Below are positions 40,409-48,716 of a stretch of 64,000 nucleotides of DNA, one piece after another. The DNA comes from Hydrogenophaga pseudoflava NBRC 102511 (lineage in GTDB: Bacteria > Pseudomonadota > Gammaproteobacteria > Burkholderiales > Burkholderiaceae_C). The stretch lies in the NCBI RefSeq assembly GCF_001592285.1, contig NZ_BCWQ01000020.1, positions 1 to 64,000 of the forward strand. The letters run 5' to 3'. A program made the translations under genes and the position numbers. Numbering within the stretch: the first letter of the stretch is position 1; each line of letters begins with the position of its first letter. Under the pieces are notes generated by a model. It made no database searches, was not told the DNA's origin, and saw only the letters and a list, made by a program, of their open reading frames with translations.

Positions 40409-41371
40409 TCAGGTCAGCAGCGACACCGCGCCCGAGAAGGTGATGAAGGCGGCGACGGTGGTCACCAGGATGATGCGGGCGATGCGCCCGTTGTCCGCGC
40501 CCAGTCGCTCGGCCAGCAGCGAGACGTTGCTGGCGCTCGGCAGCGCGGCCACCAGCACGATGACCGTGAGCGCGAAGCCGTCCAGCGGCACGCCGAGCTG
40601 CCGCACCGCCAGACCCACCGCCAGCACCAGCAACGGGTGCAGCACCAGCTTCATGACCGCCACCGGCAGGTAGTCGCTCAGCGGCATCGGGTGGCTGGAC
40701 TGGATCTGCGAACGCGCCAGCACCGCGCCGATGGTGAACAGCGCCACGGGCGACGCCGCGTCGGCCAGCAGCCAGGCGGTCTTCTCGACCGGGCCGGGCA
40801 GGCTGAACTGCGCGTACGACGCCAGGGCACCGAGCAGGATGGCCCAGGGCATGGGGTTGGCGGCCACCCCCTTGAGCGCCTTCTTGCCCGCGTCGATCAT
40901 GGCATCGCGCCCATGACCCTCGCCTTCGTCCAGGCGCGAGAGCGCCACGCACAGCGAGCTGGTGACGACCATGTCCACCAGCATGGTCAGGATGGCCGGC
41001 CCCGCCGCCGCGGGCCCCAGCAGCGCCACCAGCAGCGGCACGCCCATGAAACCCGAGTTGGGAAACGCCGCCACCAGCGCGCCCAGCGAGGCGTCGTTCC
41101 AGCGGATGCGGCGGTCCATGGTCCAGACGATGGCGAACGCCACCATCACCAGGGCACAGAGCAGGTAGACGCCCGCCACGGTGACATTGAGCAGCTGCGC
41201 GATCGGCGTGGTCGAGCCGAAGCGGTAGAGCATGCAGGGCAGCGCAAAGTACAGCACGAAGCCGTTGAGCCCCGGGATCGCCTCCAGCGGCAGCATGCGC
41301 CGGTGGGCGGCGACAAAGCCCGCGGCCACGAGCGCGAAGAAGGGGAAGGTGACGATCAGGATGTTGAGCAC
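40409..41371 (-). CDS. AEC family transporter
   Basis: This 320-residue inner-membrane protein has about ten hydrophobic helices in two halves, as in the auxin efflux carrier family. PNSGFMGVPLL in the first half is the typical conserved motif. The bacterial members move small organic acids such as malate or malonate; the substrate here is unknown. It is convergent with the lipase gene and divergent from rep. Confidence 0.86.
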   Translation of the reverse strand: MLNILIVTFPFFALVAAGFVAAHRRMLPLEAIPGLNGFVLYFALPCMLYRFGSTTPIAQLLNVTVAGVYLLCALVMVAFAIVWTMDRRIRWNDASLGALVAAFPNSGFMGVPLLVALLGPAAAGPAILTMLVDMVVTSSLCVALSRLDEGEGHGRDAMIDAGKKALKGVAANPMPWAILLGALASYAQFSLPGPVEKTAWLLADAASPVALFTIGAVLARSQIQSSHPMPLSDYLPVAVMKLVLHPLLVLAVGLAVRQLGVPLDGFALTVIVLVAALPSASNVSLLAERLGADNGRIARIILVTTVAAFITFSGAVSLLT

Positions 41372-41486
41372 AGGGGGCGATTGTCTCAGGGCGCACGCTT
41401 TGGCCGGTGCATCGGGTGTCGCGCCGGCGCGGCCTGCACCCCGCCGGTATCATTCGCCGCTTCGTCTTGCGCTGCCTCCCGCCCTC

Positions 41487-43559
41487 ATGTCCTCCCCCGG
41501 CCCCGGCCTCAACCTTGCCCAGCTCGACGCTGTGAACCACCTGGGCGGCCCCAGCCTGGTGCTGGCGGGCGCCGGGTCGGGCAAGACACGGGTGATCACG
41601 CACAAGATCGGCCGGCTGATCCAGGCCGGGCTGGCGGCGGACCGCATCGCGGCCATCACCTTCACCAACAAGGCCGCCGCCGAGATGCGCGAACGCACTG
41701 GCCACCTGGTGGGGCGCGACGCGCGCAAGGTGCTGATCTGCACCTTCCACGCACTGGGCGTGCGGCTGCTGCGCGAAGACGGCCAGGTGCTGGGCCTCAA
41801 GCCACAGTTCTCCATCCTCGACACCGACGACATCACCAGCCTCCTCAAGGACTGTGGCGGCACCACCGACGCCAACACCGCGCGCGCCTGGCAGTGGACC
41901 ATCAGCAGCTGGAAGGGTGAAGGCATGACCGCGGCCGATGCCCTCAAGCGCGCAAAGGACGAGAACGAGCGCGTGACCGCGACCATCATGGCGCGCTACG
42001 AAGAGCGCCTGACCGCTTACCAGAGCGTGGACTTCGACGACCTGATCCGCCTGCCGCTCAAGCTGCTGGGCGAGCACGCCGAGGTGCGCGAGAAGTGGCA
42101 GAAGAAGCTGGGCCATGTGCTGGTCGACGAATACCAGGACACCAACGCCACGCAGTACGAGCTGCTCAAGCTGCTGGTGGGCGAACGCGCGCGCTTCACC
42201 GCCGTGGGCGACGACGACCAGTCCATCTACGGCTGGCGCGGCGCCACGCTGGACAACCTCAAGAAGCTGCCCATCGATTTCCCGCAGCTGCGCGTGATCA
42301 AGCTGGAGCAGAACTACCGTTCCACCAGCGCCATCCTGCGCGCGGCCAACCACGTGATCGGCCCCAACCCCAAGCTGTTCCCCAAGACGCTGTGGAGCGA
42401 CCTGGGCGAAGGCGAGCCGGTGCGGGTGGTGGACGCCGACAACGAGGAGCACGAGGCCGAACGCGCGGTGGCGCGCATCCAGAGCCTGCGCGCGAACTCG
42501 CAGTACAAGGAGTGGCGCGACTTCGCCATCCTCTACCGCGCCAACCACATGGCGCGCTCGTTCGAACAGGCGCTGCGCCGCGCGCAGATCCCCTACAAGG
42601 TCTCGGGCGGGCAGAGCTTTTTCGACAAGGCCGAGATCCGCGACCTCTGTGCCTGGCTGCGCCTGATCACCAACAACAACGACGACCCGGCCTTCCTGCG
42701 CGCGGCCACCACACCCAAGCGCGGCATTGGCCACACCACGCTGGGGCAGCTGGGCACCTTTGCCACGCAGTACAAGCTCAGCCTGTTCGAGGCGCTGTTC
42801 TCGCATTCGCTACCCAGCGCGGTGAACAGCCGCGCCATCACCGCGCTGCACGAGTTCGGCCGGCAGGTGAACGACCTGGAATACCGCGCCCGCCACACCG
42901 TCGGCCACGAGGCTGCGCTCGCCTTCCTGCTGCAGTGGCTCAAAGACATCGGCTACGAGCAGTACCTCTACGACAGCGAAGAGAACGAGAAAATCGCGGC
43001 AGCGCGCTGGACCAACGTGATGGACTTCATCGACTGGGTGGCCGGGCGCTGCGGCGGCAAGATGGAAGACGATGGCGCGGGCGTGCAGGTGGAGAGCGAG
43101 CGCAAGAGCCTGCTGGAAGTGGTGCAGACCATCGCGCTGATTTCCACGCTCTCCGACCGCGAGCAGGACCAGAACGTGGTCACGCTTTCCACCCTGCACG
43201 CGTCCAAGGGTCTGGAGTGGCCGCACGTGATGCTGGTGGGCGTGAACGAAGGTCTGCTGCCCTTCAAGACCGATGACGCCGACAGCGACCTCAGCGCTGA
43301 ACTGCTGGCGCTGCGGGTGCAGGAAGAGCGACGCCTGATGTACGTCGGCATCACGCGCGCCCAGCGCACGCTGGCGGTGAGCTGGCTCAAGCGCCGCAAG
43401 AAAGGCCGCGAGAGCGTGCCCGGCACGCCCAGCCGCTTCATCAAGGAAATGGCGCTGGACCAGGCCACGGTGAAGGAAGACCCGCGCGAGAAGCTGCGCG
43501 CGCTGCGGGCCGAGTTCGCGCAGCGCGCCGCGGCCGCCCCCAAGCCGGAGGCGATGTGA
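41487..43559 (+). CDS. rep: UvrD/Rep-type 3'-5' DNA helicase
   Basis: This 690-residue superfamily 1A helicase has Walker A AGAGSGKT (27-34), motif II DEYQDT (214-219), motif III GDDDQSIYGWRGA, motif IV QNYRS and motif VI VGITRAQ. The length and the ending are closer to Rep than to UvrD, which is usually longer with a C-terminal RNA-polymerase-binding tail. Rep clears proteins ahead of replication forks. ATG 41487 lacks a clear ribosome-binding site; earlier in-frame codons are not conserved. The stop overlaps the next gene's GTG (43556-43559). Confidence 0.88.
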   Translation: MSSPGPGLNLAQLDAVNHLGGPSLVLAGAGSGKTRVITHKIGRLIQAGLAADRIAAITFTNKAAAEMRERTGHLVGRDARKVLICTFHALGVRLLREDGQVLGLKPQFSILDTDDITSLLKDCGGTTDANTARAWQWTISSWKGEGMTAADALKRAKDENERVTATIMARYEERLTAYQSVDFDDLIRLPLKLLGEHAEVREKWQKKLGHVLVDEYQDTNATQYELLKLLVGERARFTAVGDDDQSIYGWRGATLDNLKKLPIDFPQLRVIKLEQNYRSTSAILRAANHVIGPNPKLFPKTLWSDLGEGEPVRVVDADNEEHEAERAVARIQSLRANSQYKEWRDFAILYRANHMARSFEQALRRAQIPYKVSGGQSFFDKAEIRDLCAWLRLITNNNDDPAFLRAATTPKRGIGHTTLGQLGTFATQYKLSLFEALFSHSLPSAVNSRAITALHEFGRQVNDLEYRARHTVGHEAALAFLLQWLKDIGYEQYLYDSEENEKIAAARWTNVMDFIDWVAGRCGGKMEDDGAGVQVESERKSLLEVVQTIALISTLSDREQDQNVVTLSTLHASKGLEWPHVMLVGVNEGLLPFKTDDADSDLSAELLALRVQEERRLMYVGITRAQRTLAVSWLKRRKKGRESVPGTPSRFIKEMALDQATVKEDPREKLRALRAEFAQRAAAAPKPEAM

Positions 43560-44056
43560 GACGGCCCGCACCTTCCGTGCTTGCCCTGGTGCTGACCAGT
43601 CTGGCGCTGCTGGGCCTAGCGTCCACAGCCCGCGCCCAGTCTCCGCTGGCGCCGCTGGCATCCCCCTGTCCCACCGCGACCGAGCTCAAGGCGCAGGACC
43701 TGCACGGCCTCTGGCGCCTGGTCCTCTGGCCCGAAGGCGGCAGCGAATCGGCGCCCGCCTCCACCGGCGCCATGCTGTTCGGACCCCATCCCGAATACCC
43801 CGGCAGCGTGCGCGGACGGCTGCGCCGCTCCGGCCCGGGGGCCGACCTCGAAGCCGAGGTGGCGGGGGACGTGGGCGACGACGGCGAGTTCAATCTCGAC
43901 GAATCGGCCGACGGCCGGGCCATGGACGCGGTGTGGAACGGCCAGCCCTCCGATTGCGGCCGGACCATCCGGGGCCAGCGCCGCCCCGCCGAAGGCCGGT
44001 CCGACGCCGGCCCGGCGCTGCAGTTCCTGTTGCAGCGGGCGCCCGCGGGACACTGA
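43556..44056 (+). CDS. Small exported hypothetical protein
   Basis: This 166-residue protein starts at a GTG overlapping the rep stop. Residues 1-27 form a Sec signal (RRP, Leu-rich core, ARA cleavage). Two Cys (CPTA and DCGR) could pair in the periplasm. The mature part holds HGLWRLVLWPEGG and a Gly/Asp-rich beta region (VRGRLRRSG, GEFNLDESADG). I do not recognise a named family. Coupling to rep is probably positional rather than functional. Confidence 0.68.
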   Translation: MRRPAPSVLALVLTSLALLGLASTARAQSPLAPLASPCPTATELKAQDLHGLWRLVLWPEGGSESAPASTGAMLFGPHPEYPGSVRGRLRRSGPGADLEAEVAGDVGDDGEFNLDESADGRAMDAVWNGQPSDCGRTIRGQRRPAEGRSDAGPALQFLLQRAPAGH

Positions 44057-44067
44057 GCCGCCGCCCC

Positions 44068-44466
44068 TCAGGGCTGCGTGTCGTCCAGCAGCCCCGCGCC
44101 CAGTTCGCGAATGCGCTGGTCCTCGTAGTAGCCGCCGTATTCGGTGTAGCGCAGGAAGGGACGCGCGCAGGCCCTGCAGACCCACACATCGCACCGGTTG
44201 TAGGGAAAGAAGGCTGGGGCGATGGGCGCATCGGGCGACCAGGCGTGCGTGCCGCGCGGATGGTGTTCCAGCAGCGTGGGCTCGTCGATATGCCCGTCGC
44301 GCAGCGTGCCGACGCACCGCAGAGCGGACAGGTCGAAGGTGGCCGGCACCGAGTCCCAGCCGGCGCCCACCAGCGGCGCACAGGCCGAGCAGCGCCCCGG
44401 CTGTCGTGCCGCTGCCAGCGCACGCAGGTCGTCGGCCAGCAGGCGCGGCAAATGCTCAGCGGTCAT
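44068..44466 (-). CDS. Cysteine-pair hypothetical protein
   Basis: This 132-residue soluble protein has two CxxC pairs, C26-x2-C29 (GRCSACAP) and C97-x2-C100 (VWVCRACARPF), which probably form a zinc site. YTEYGGYYEDQRIREL near the C-terminus is distinctive. No family name is recognised. GGAGG precedes ATG 44466, which lies inside the end of the YkgJ-like gene (11-nt overlap), indicating coupling. Confidence 0.7.
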   Translation of the reverse strand: MTAEHLPRLLADDLRALAAARQPGRCSACAPLVGAGWDSVPATFDLSALRCVGTLRDGHIDEPTLLEHHPRGTHAWSPDAPIAPAFFPYNRCDVWVCRACARPFLRYTEYGGYYEDQRIRELGAGLLDDTQP

Positions 44467-44878
44467 GACCCGTGCCTCCCGTCTGGCGCTTCGCTCCGTA
44501 AGGGCAGTGGTTTGGCCGCGGCCCCACCTGCGGGTGCTTGCGGCAGGTGTCGGGCCGCTGCTCGTAGACGGTGCAGCGGCGCGTCTTCGCGTCCAGGAAG
44601 TGGCAGTCACCGCTGGCCCGCCGCGCGATGGTGAAGACCTCGTGCTTGAAGTTGAAGTGGTCGATCAGACCGGCTTTCTCCAGCCGCCGGGCGATCTGCT
44701 TGGGTGCCTCGTGCTCGACCTCGAAGACGTCCACGATGCCCAGCCGCACAAGATCGGGCAGCCGCACTTCCAGCGGCATGGTGCAGCAGTTGGCCTGGCA
44801 GCTGTCGCACATGCCGGCGCGGTAACGCGTCCAGGTCTCGGTGCGGTCGACGTCGACGATGTGGATCGAGGATCTCAT
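44456..44878 (-). CDS. YkgJ family cysteine cluster protein
   Basis: This 140-residue protein has the YkgJ/UPF0153 metal-binding layout. C24-x2-C27-x3-C31-C32 (CDSCQANCC) is followed by CHFLDAKTRRCTVYEQRPDTCR. The family probably binds zinc or an iron-sulfur cluster; its function is unknown. The ATG at 44878 was chosen because the longer in-frame extension runs into the tRNA-Phe gene. It lies downstream of the tRNA terminator. Confidence 0.84.
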   Translation of the reverse strand: MRSSIHIVDVDRTETWTRYRAGMCDSCQANCCTMPLEVRLPDLVRLGIVDVFEVEHEAPKQIARRLEKAGLIDHFNFKHEVFTIARRASGDCHFLDAKTRRCTVYEQRPDTCRKHPQVGPRPNHCPYGAKRQTGGTGHDR

Positions 44879-44900
44879 GGAGGAGACAGCCACAAAGCAA

Positions 44901-44924
44901 AACGCCCAGCGGGTGCTGGGCGTT
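44901..44924 (-). terminator. Intrinsic terminator after tRNA-Phe
   Basis: AACGCCCAGC (44901-44910) pairs with GCTGGGCGTT (44915-44924) in a perfect 10-bp stem with a 4-nt loop. On the minus strand the stem ends in TTTT. It sits 9 bp beyond the tRNA 3' end. Confidence 0.8.
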
Positions 44925-44932
44925 CTGGAATT

Positions 44933-45008
44933 TGGTGGCCTGGGGCGGAATCGAACCACCGACACGCGGATTTTCAATCCGCTGCTCTACCAACTGAGCT
45001 ACCGGGCC
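44933..45008 (-). tRNA. tRNA-Phe (GAA)
   Basis: This 76-nt cloverleaf has encoded CCA (44935-44933). The anticodon loop is TTGAAAA with GAA at 34-36, on a 5-bp GCGGA/TCCGC stem. The T arm is GGTGG-TTCGATT-CCGCC, and the D arm and T54-T55-C pattern are normal. The acceptor stem pairs GGCCCGG with CCAGGCC, leaving a C5-A68 mismatch. A -10-like TATAAT lies 12 bp upstream and a terminator follows. Confidence 0.96.
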
Positions 45009-45019
45009 AAGAGCTCTCG

Positions 45020-45025
45020 ATTATA
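45020..45025 (-). promoter_or_regulatory. -10 element of the tRNA-Phe promoter
   Basis: A perfect TATAAT on the minus strand lies 11 bp before the mature tRNA 5' end. No good -35 at 16-18 bp was found. Confidence 0.45.
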
Positions 45026-45048
45026 GCAGTACTTTTGCGCGAGGCCGA

Positions 45049-45741
45049 TCAAAGTGCATTGCGCTTGCTGCGCGCCAGATCCACCCCCAGCTGCTTGAGC
45101 TTGCGGTAGAGGTGGGTGCGCTCCAGGCCGGTCTTCTCCGCCACGCGGGTCATCGAACCGGACTCCTTGGCCAGGTGGTATTCGAAATAGGCCTTCTCGA
45201 ACTCGTCCCGCGCCTCGCGCAGCGGGCCGTCGAGGTTGAAGGACTGATGAGACTGCGGCCCGATGTCCAGCACCATCTCTGGCAGGGTGCCACCGGTCAT
45301 GGCCGCCTCGACCGTGAGGTCGGCGGGTGCAATCTGCAACCCGGGCTTTTGCACCACCGGGGCCACCGGCTTGTGCATGGGCTTGTTCAGACCAATGTCC
45401 ACCGCCTTGAGCAGCTTCTGAAGCGTGATGGGTTTTTCAAGAAAGGCGGTGGCGCCGATGCGCGTGGCCTCGACCGCCGTGTCGATGGTGGCGTGGCCAC
45501 TCATCATGATCACCGGCATAGTCAGCATGCCGGAGCTGGCCCATTCCTTGAGCAGTGTCACGCCGTCGGTATCGGGCATCCAGATGTCCAGCAGCACGAG
45601 ATCGGGTCTGAGCTGGGTGCGCACACTGCGCGCCTGGGCGGCGTTCTCCGCCAGTTCGACGGTGTGCCCTTCGTCGTTGAGGATCTCGGAGAGCAGGTCG
45701 CGGATGCCCAGCTCGTCGTCTACTACCAGAATAGTTGCCAT
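45049..45741 (-). CDS. NtrX-like response regulator without AAA+ domain
   Basis: This 230-residue regulator has an N-terminal receiver with phospho-acceptor D52 (LVLLDIWMPDTDG) and K103 (FLEKPI). A linker follows, then a Fis-type HTH (about 187-230, SMTRVAEKTGLERTHLYRKLKQLG). The central sigma54-interacting ATPase of classic NtrX/NtrC is absent, so it cannot activate sigma54 promoters directly. It follows the NtrY-like kinase by 30 bp and is clearly its partner. The likely role is sensing envelope, redox or nitrogen state; the target genes are unknown. Confidence 0.88.
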   Translation of the reverse strand: MATILVVDDELGIRDLLSEILNDEGHTVELAENAAQARSVRTQLRPDLVLLDIWMPDTDGVTLLKEWASSGMLTMPVIMMSGHATIDTAVEATRIGATAFLEKPITLQKLLKAVDIGLNKPMHKPVAPVVQKPGLQIAPADLTVEAAMTGGTLPEMVLDIGPQSHQSFNLDGPLREARDEFEKAYFEYHLAKESGSMTRVAEKTGLERTHLYRKLKQLGVDLARSKRNAL

Positions 45742-45771
45742 GGTCCCGAAAGTGTCCCTCGTTCGATGTTG

Positions 45772-48024
45772 TCAATTCGCAACTGCGAATGATAACGACA
45801 CTTGCGCCCCCGTCACTTTGTTCTCCGTCATGCGGTTGCCAATGTCGACCCGGCCGCCGTGCTCCTCCATGATTTTCTTGACCACCGCCAACCCCAGTCC
45901 GGTGCCCTTGGACTTGGTGGTCACATAGGGCTCGAAGGCGCGCTTGAGGATGTGTTCGGCAAACCCGGGCCCCTGATCGATCACCGCCAGCCGGACCCAG
46001 GGCCCGCTGTCCGACCGGCGCGTGCGCAGCAGCACAAAGGCGTCGGTCTGACCGGCCATGGCGTCCTGCGCGTTCTGGACCAGGTTGTGCACGATCTGGC
46101 GCACCTGCTGCGGGTCGGCCATCACGGGCGGCAGTTGTTCGGCCAGCTCGGTCCGCACCGGGATCGCCGCGTGGTCGTAGAGCACCAGAATGTCCTTGAT
46201 CAGGGCATTGAGGTCGGTGGGCGCCAGGTGCGCCGCCGGCAGGCGGGCGTAGTCGCGGAACTCGTTGACCAGGCGCTTCATGGCGTCGACCTGGTCGACG
46301 ATGGTGCGCACCGACTTGTTGAGGATGGCCTGTTCGGAGGGCTGCACCTTGCCTTCGAGCTTCATCGCCAGCCGCTCGGCCGAGAGCTGGATCGGCGTCA
46401 GCGGGTTCTTGATTTCGTGCGCCAGACGCCGTGCCACGTCGCCCCAGGCCTGTGCGCGCTGGGCCGACACCATCTCGGAGACGTCATCGAACACCAGCAG
46501 CCGCTCGTTGTTGGGCAGCCGCGCGCCGCGGGCGATCAGGGTGATGCTGCCTTCGACCGGCAGGCGGTCGTGCTCCCCGAGCTCGAACGACTGCTGCCAG
46601 TGACCACCGCCATGCGGCGTGTCGTCCGACAGGAAGCGCTCGAACTGCTGCATCACCCCCTGTCCGAAGGCTTCCAGCCCCGGCAGCTCGGTCAGCGGCT
46701 GGCCCAGGTGCAGGGCCAGCGGTGTGCGCAGGATGCGCGAGGCGCCGGGGTTGACGCTGCGCAGCCGCCCCTGCTCGTCCAGCACCGCCACGCCTGCGGT
46801 GAGGTTGTCCAGGATCGTCTGCAGGTTGTCGCGCGCCGCGTCCACCTGCTGCATGCTGCGCTGCACCGTCTCTCGTGCATCGGCCAGTTCCTGGGTCATG
46901 CGGGCAAAGGTGCGCGTGAGCCCGGCCAGTTCGTCGCGCGAGGCCATGGCCGCCTTGGGCGAGAGGTCGCCTTGCGCCACCTCGCGCATGCCCTCGGCCA
47001 GCACCAGCAGCGGCCGCACCATCTGGTTGCCCAGCACCACGGCCAGCAGCACGGCGCCGAACACGGACAGGAACAGCGCCAGGGTCAGGGTGCCGATGTA
47101 CATCCGCCGCAGGCCTTCGCGACCCAGGGCACGCTCCTGGTATTCGCGGTTGGCCACCTGGACCGCCAGCGCGTCGGTGACCAGCGCCTCGGACAGCGGC
47201 ACCACCACCTGCAGGTAGCGCGGTTCATCGTCCAGATCGAAGCCCGGCGCGCTGACCAGTGCCAGCACCTTGATGCGGGCCTGGCCGAGCGCCAGCCCCT
47301 CGATGTCGCTGTCTCCGGCGTCCCGTTCCTCCAGTCCTTCGACCTGCGCCACCACCCGCTTGGCGCGCACGGTGCGCAGCACCGCCAGCGGCGGCCGGTT
47401 GGGTGTGAAGTCGAAGCGGGATGCGCCCGCCGTGGCCAGCGCCTGCCCGGACGCGCTCCAGAGCACCATGTCGCTGGCCCCCAGCCGCGTGCGCAGGCGT
47501 TCCATGGCCAGCAGCGCCGACGAGCGGGGCTGGCGCGCCAGCTCCTCCGCCACCATGCGGGTTTTTTCCCCCAGGTCCGCACTCATGGTGTCCAGGGTGG
47601 TGCGCCCGAGGTTCAGGCCGGCGGCCAGGGCCGACTCGACGCGCACGTCGAACCAGCTTTCGATGGAACGCGACACGAACTGGTAGGACACGGTGTAGAT
47701 GAGCACCCCCGGCAGCACGCCCACCAGCCCGATGATGGCGGCCAGCTTGAGCAGCAGCCGGCTGCCGAAGCGCCCGAGCCGGAACCGCATGTAGAGACGC
47801 ACGGCCAGCCACACGATGATCAGCGCCAGCAGCACCGCCACCGCCACGTTCACCATCGCCAGCCAGCCGAAGTTCTGTTCGTAGAAGGCGCGGTTGCGGG
47901 TGGCCAGCGTGAGCAGGAACATCAGCACCAGGCCCAGACCCGCCATGAACACCAGCGCCACCAGCAGCGCCCAGCGCCGCCGCCGGGAGGCCTTGGGGTC
48001 GAGCTTGGGGTCGTCCCGTTTCAC
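45772..48024 (-). CDS. NtrY-like membrane sensor histidine kinase
   Basis: This is a 750-residue kinase from a GTG at 48024, chosen for GGAGG 8 nt upstream. An ATG at 48090 would add 22 residues and overlap the DUF4390 gene. The order is two to three N-terminal membrane helices, an extracytoplasmic region, another helix, HAMP (LGNQMVRPLLVLAEGMREV), PAS (about 400-500), HisKA with the phospho-His in RLAHEIKNPLTPIQLS, and HATPase with DQGPGF and GTGLGLAVV. This is the NtrY arrangement. It is fifth in the lemA-to-ntrX operon. Confidence 0.88.
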   Translation of the reverse strand: MKRDDPKLDPKASRRRRWALLVALVFMAGLGLVLMFLLTLATRNRAFYEQNFGWLAMVNVAVAVLLALIIVWLAVRLYMRFRLGRFGSRLLLKLAAIIGLVGVLPGVLIYTVSYQFVSRSIESWFDVRVESALAAGLNLGRTTLDTMSADLGEKTRMVAEELARQPRSSALLAMERLRTRLGASDMVLWSASGQALATAGASRFDFTPNRPPLAVLRTVRAKRVVAQVEGLEERDAGDSDIEGLALGQARIKVLALVSAPGFDLDDEPRYLQVVVPLSEALVTDALAVQVANREYQERALGREGLRRMYIGTLTLALFLSVFGAVLLAVVLGNQMVRPLLVLAEGMREVAQGDLSPKAAMASRDELAGLTRTFARMTQELADARETVQRSMQQVDAARDNLQTILDNLTAGVAVLDEQGRLRSVNPGASRILRTPLALHLGQPLTELPGLEAFGQGVMQQFERFLSDDTPHGGGHWQQSFELGEHDRLPVEGSITLIARGARLPNNERLLVFDDVSEMVSAQRAQAWGDVARRLAHEIKNPLTPIQLSAERLAMKLEGKVQPSEQAILNKSVRTIVDQVDAMKRLVNEFRDYARLPAAHLAPTDLNALIKDILVLYDHAAIPVRTELAEQLPPVMADPQQVRQIVHNLVQNAQDAMAGQTDAFVLLRTRRSDSGPWVRLAVIDQGPGFAEHILKRAFEPYVTTKSKGTGLGLAVVKKIMEEHGGRVDIGNRMTENKVTGAQVSLSFAVAN

Positions 48025-48046
48025 CTGGTTCACCTCCACCGCGGGG

Positions 48047-48712
48047 TCAGCGGGTGTCTCCCGTGGCAGTTGCGGGCGCGCCCTCGCCATCGTTGCGGGT
48101 CGGCAGGTCGAAGCTGCGCTGCACCTCGATCAGCCACTCGGGCTGGTTGGCCATGCCAATCTGGAAGGGTCGCGGCAGCAGCGACAGGTCCAGCCGGAAG
48201 CGCCACTGGGCGCGGTAGTCCACCCCCTCCTCCAGGCGTCCGGGCTCCACGATGGTCCAGCCCGCCACCCGGCTGACGGAGGCCAGCGCCTCGTCCAGAT
48301 CGTCGAAGTTCTGGTGCAGTGCGTACTGCAGCCCCGCGGCGTTCGGGGCGCCGTCGGTGGAAACACTGACGCGCCAGCGTCGGGTCAGCGGCTGGTAGGC
48401 CAGACGCACCGTGCGAGAGGCCGAACCCATGCGCTTGTCGGTCCAGTACCAGCGCTCCCGGACCACGTCGGCCTGCCAGACAAAATAGAGCGGCACACCC
48501 TTGAGCAGGGCGTCTTCCACCGGGGGAGAGGCTTCCAGGGCCAGCCGCACCGACAGCTTGGCGCCATCGGCGCTGCGCTGGACCGTGCTCTGCAGCACCT
48601 CCGGTTCGCGGGCCATGGCCGGCGCCGCCAGCATCAGGCACCACAGCAGCACGCCGGCCAGCAGACAGGTCCACACCCGTCGCCACGGCCGGACTGTCGG
48701 TCCGGGCGTCAC
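48047..48712 (-). CDS. DUF4390 domain protein
   Basis: This is a 221-residue exported protein from a GTG start at 48712, 4 bp after the rsmB stop. A signal peptide (about 8-31, ending AMA) is followed by a beta-rich DUF4390 domain with PPVEDALLKGVPLYFVW and YWTDKRMGSASRTVRLAYQ. The family is unassigned but is typically encoded between rsmB and an NtrY-type kinase in betaproteobacteria. That suggests a periplasmic partner of the kinase's sensing domain, which is an inference. Confidence 0.83.
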   Translation of the reverse strand: MTPGPTVRPWRRVWTCLLAGVLLWCLMLAAPAMAREPEVLQSTVQRSADGAKLSVRLALEASPPVEDALLKGVPLYFVWQADVVRERWYWTDKRMGSASRTVRLAYQPLTRRWRVSVSTDGAPNAAGLQYALHQNFDDLDEALASVSRVAGWTIVEPGRLEEGVDYRAQWRFRLDLSLLPRPFQIGMANQPEWLIEVQRSFDLPTRNDGEGAPATATGDTR

Positions 48713-48716
48713 GGGA

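Noticed and set aside
43616..44317. Minus-strand open frame opposite the small exported protein
   Set aside because: It lacks recognisable motifs and conflicts with the signal-peptide-bearing plus-strand gene and the cysteine-pair gene.
48025..48090. Longer N-terminus for the NtrY-like kinase from ATG 48090
   Set aside because: It overlaps the DUF4390 gene by 44 nt and has no ribosome-binding site, while GTG 48024 has GGAGG at 8 nt.
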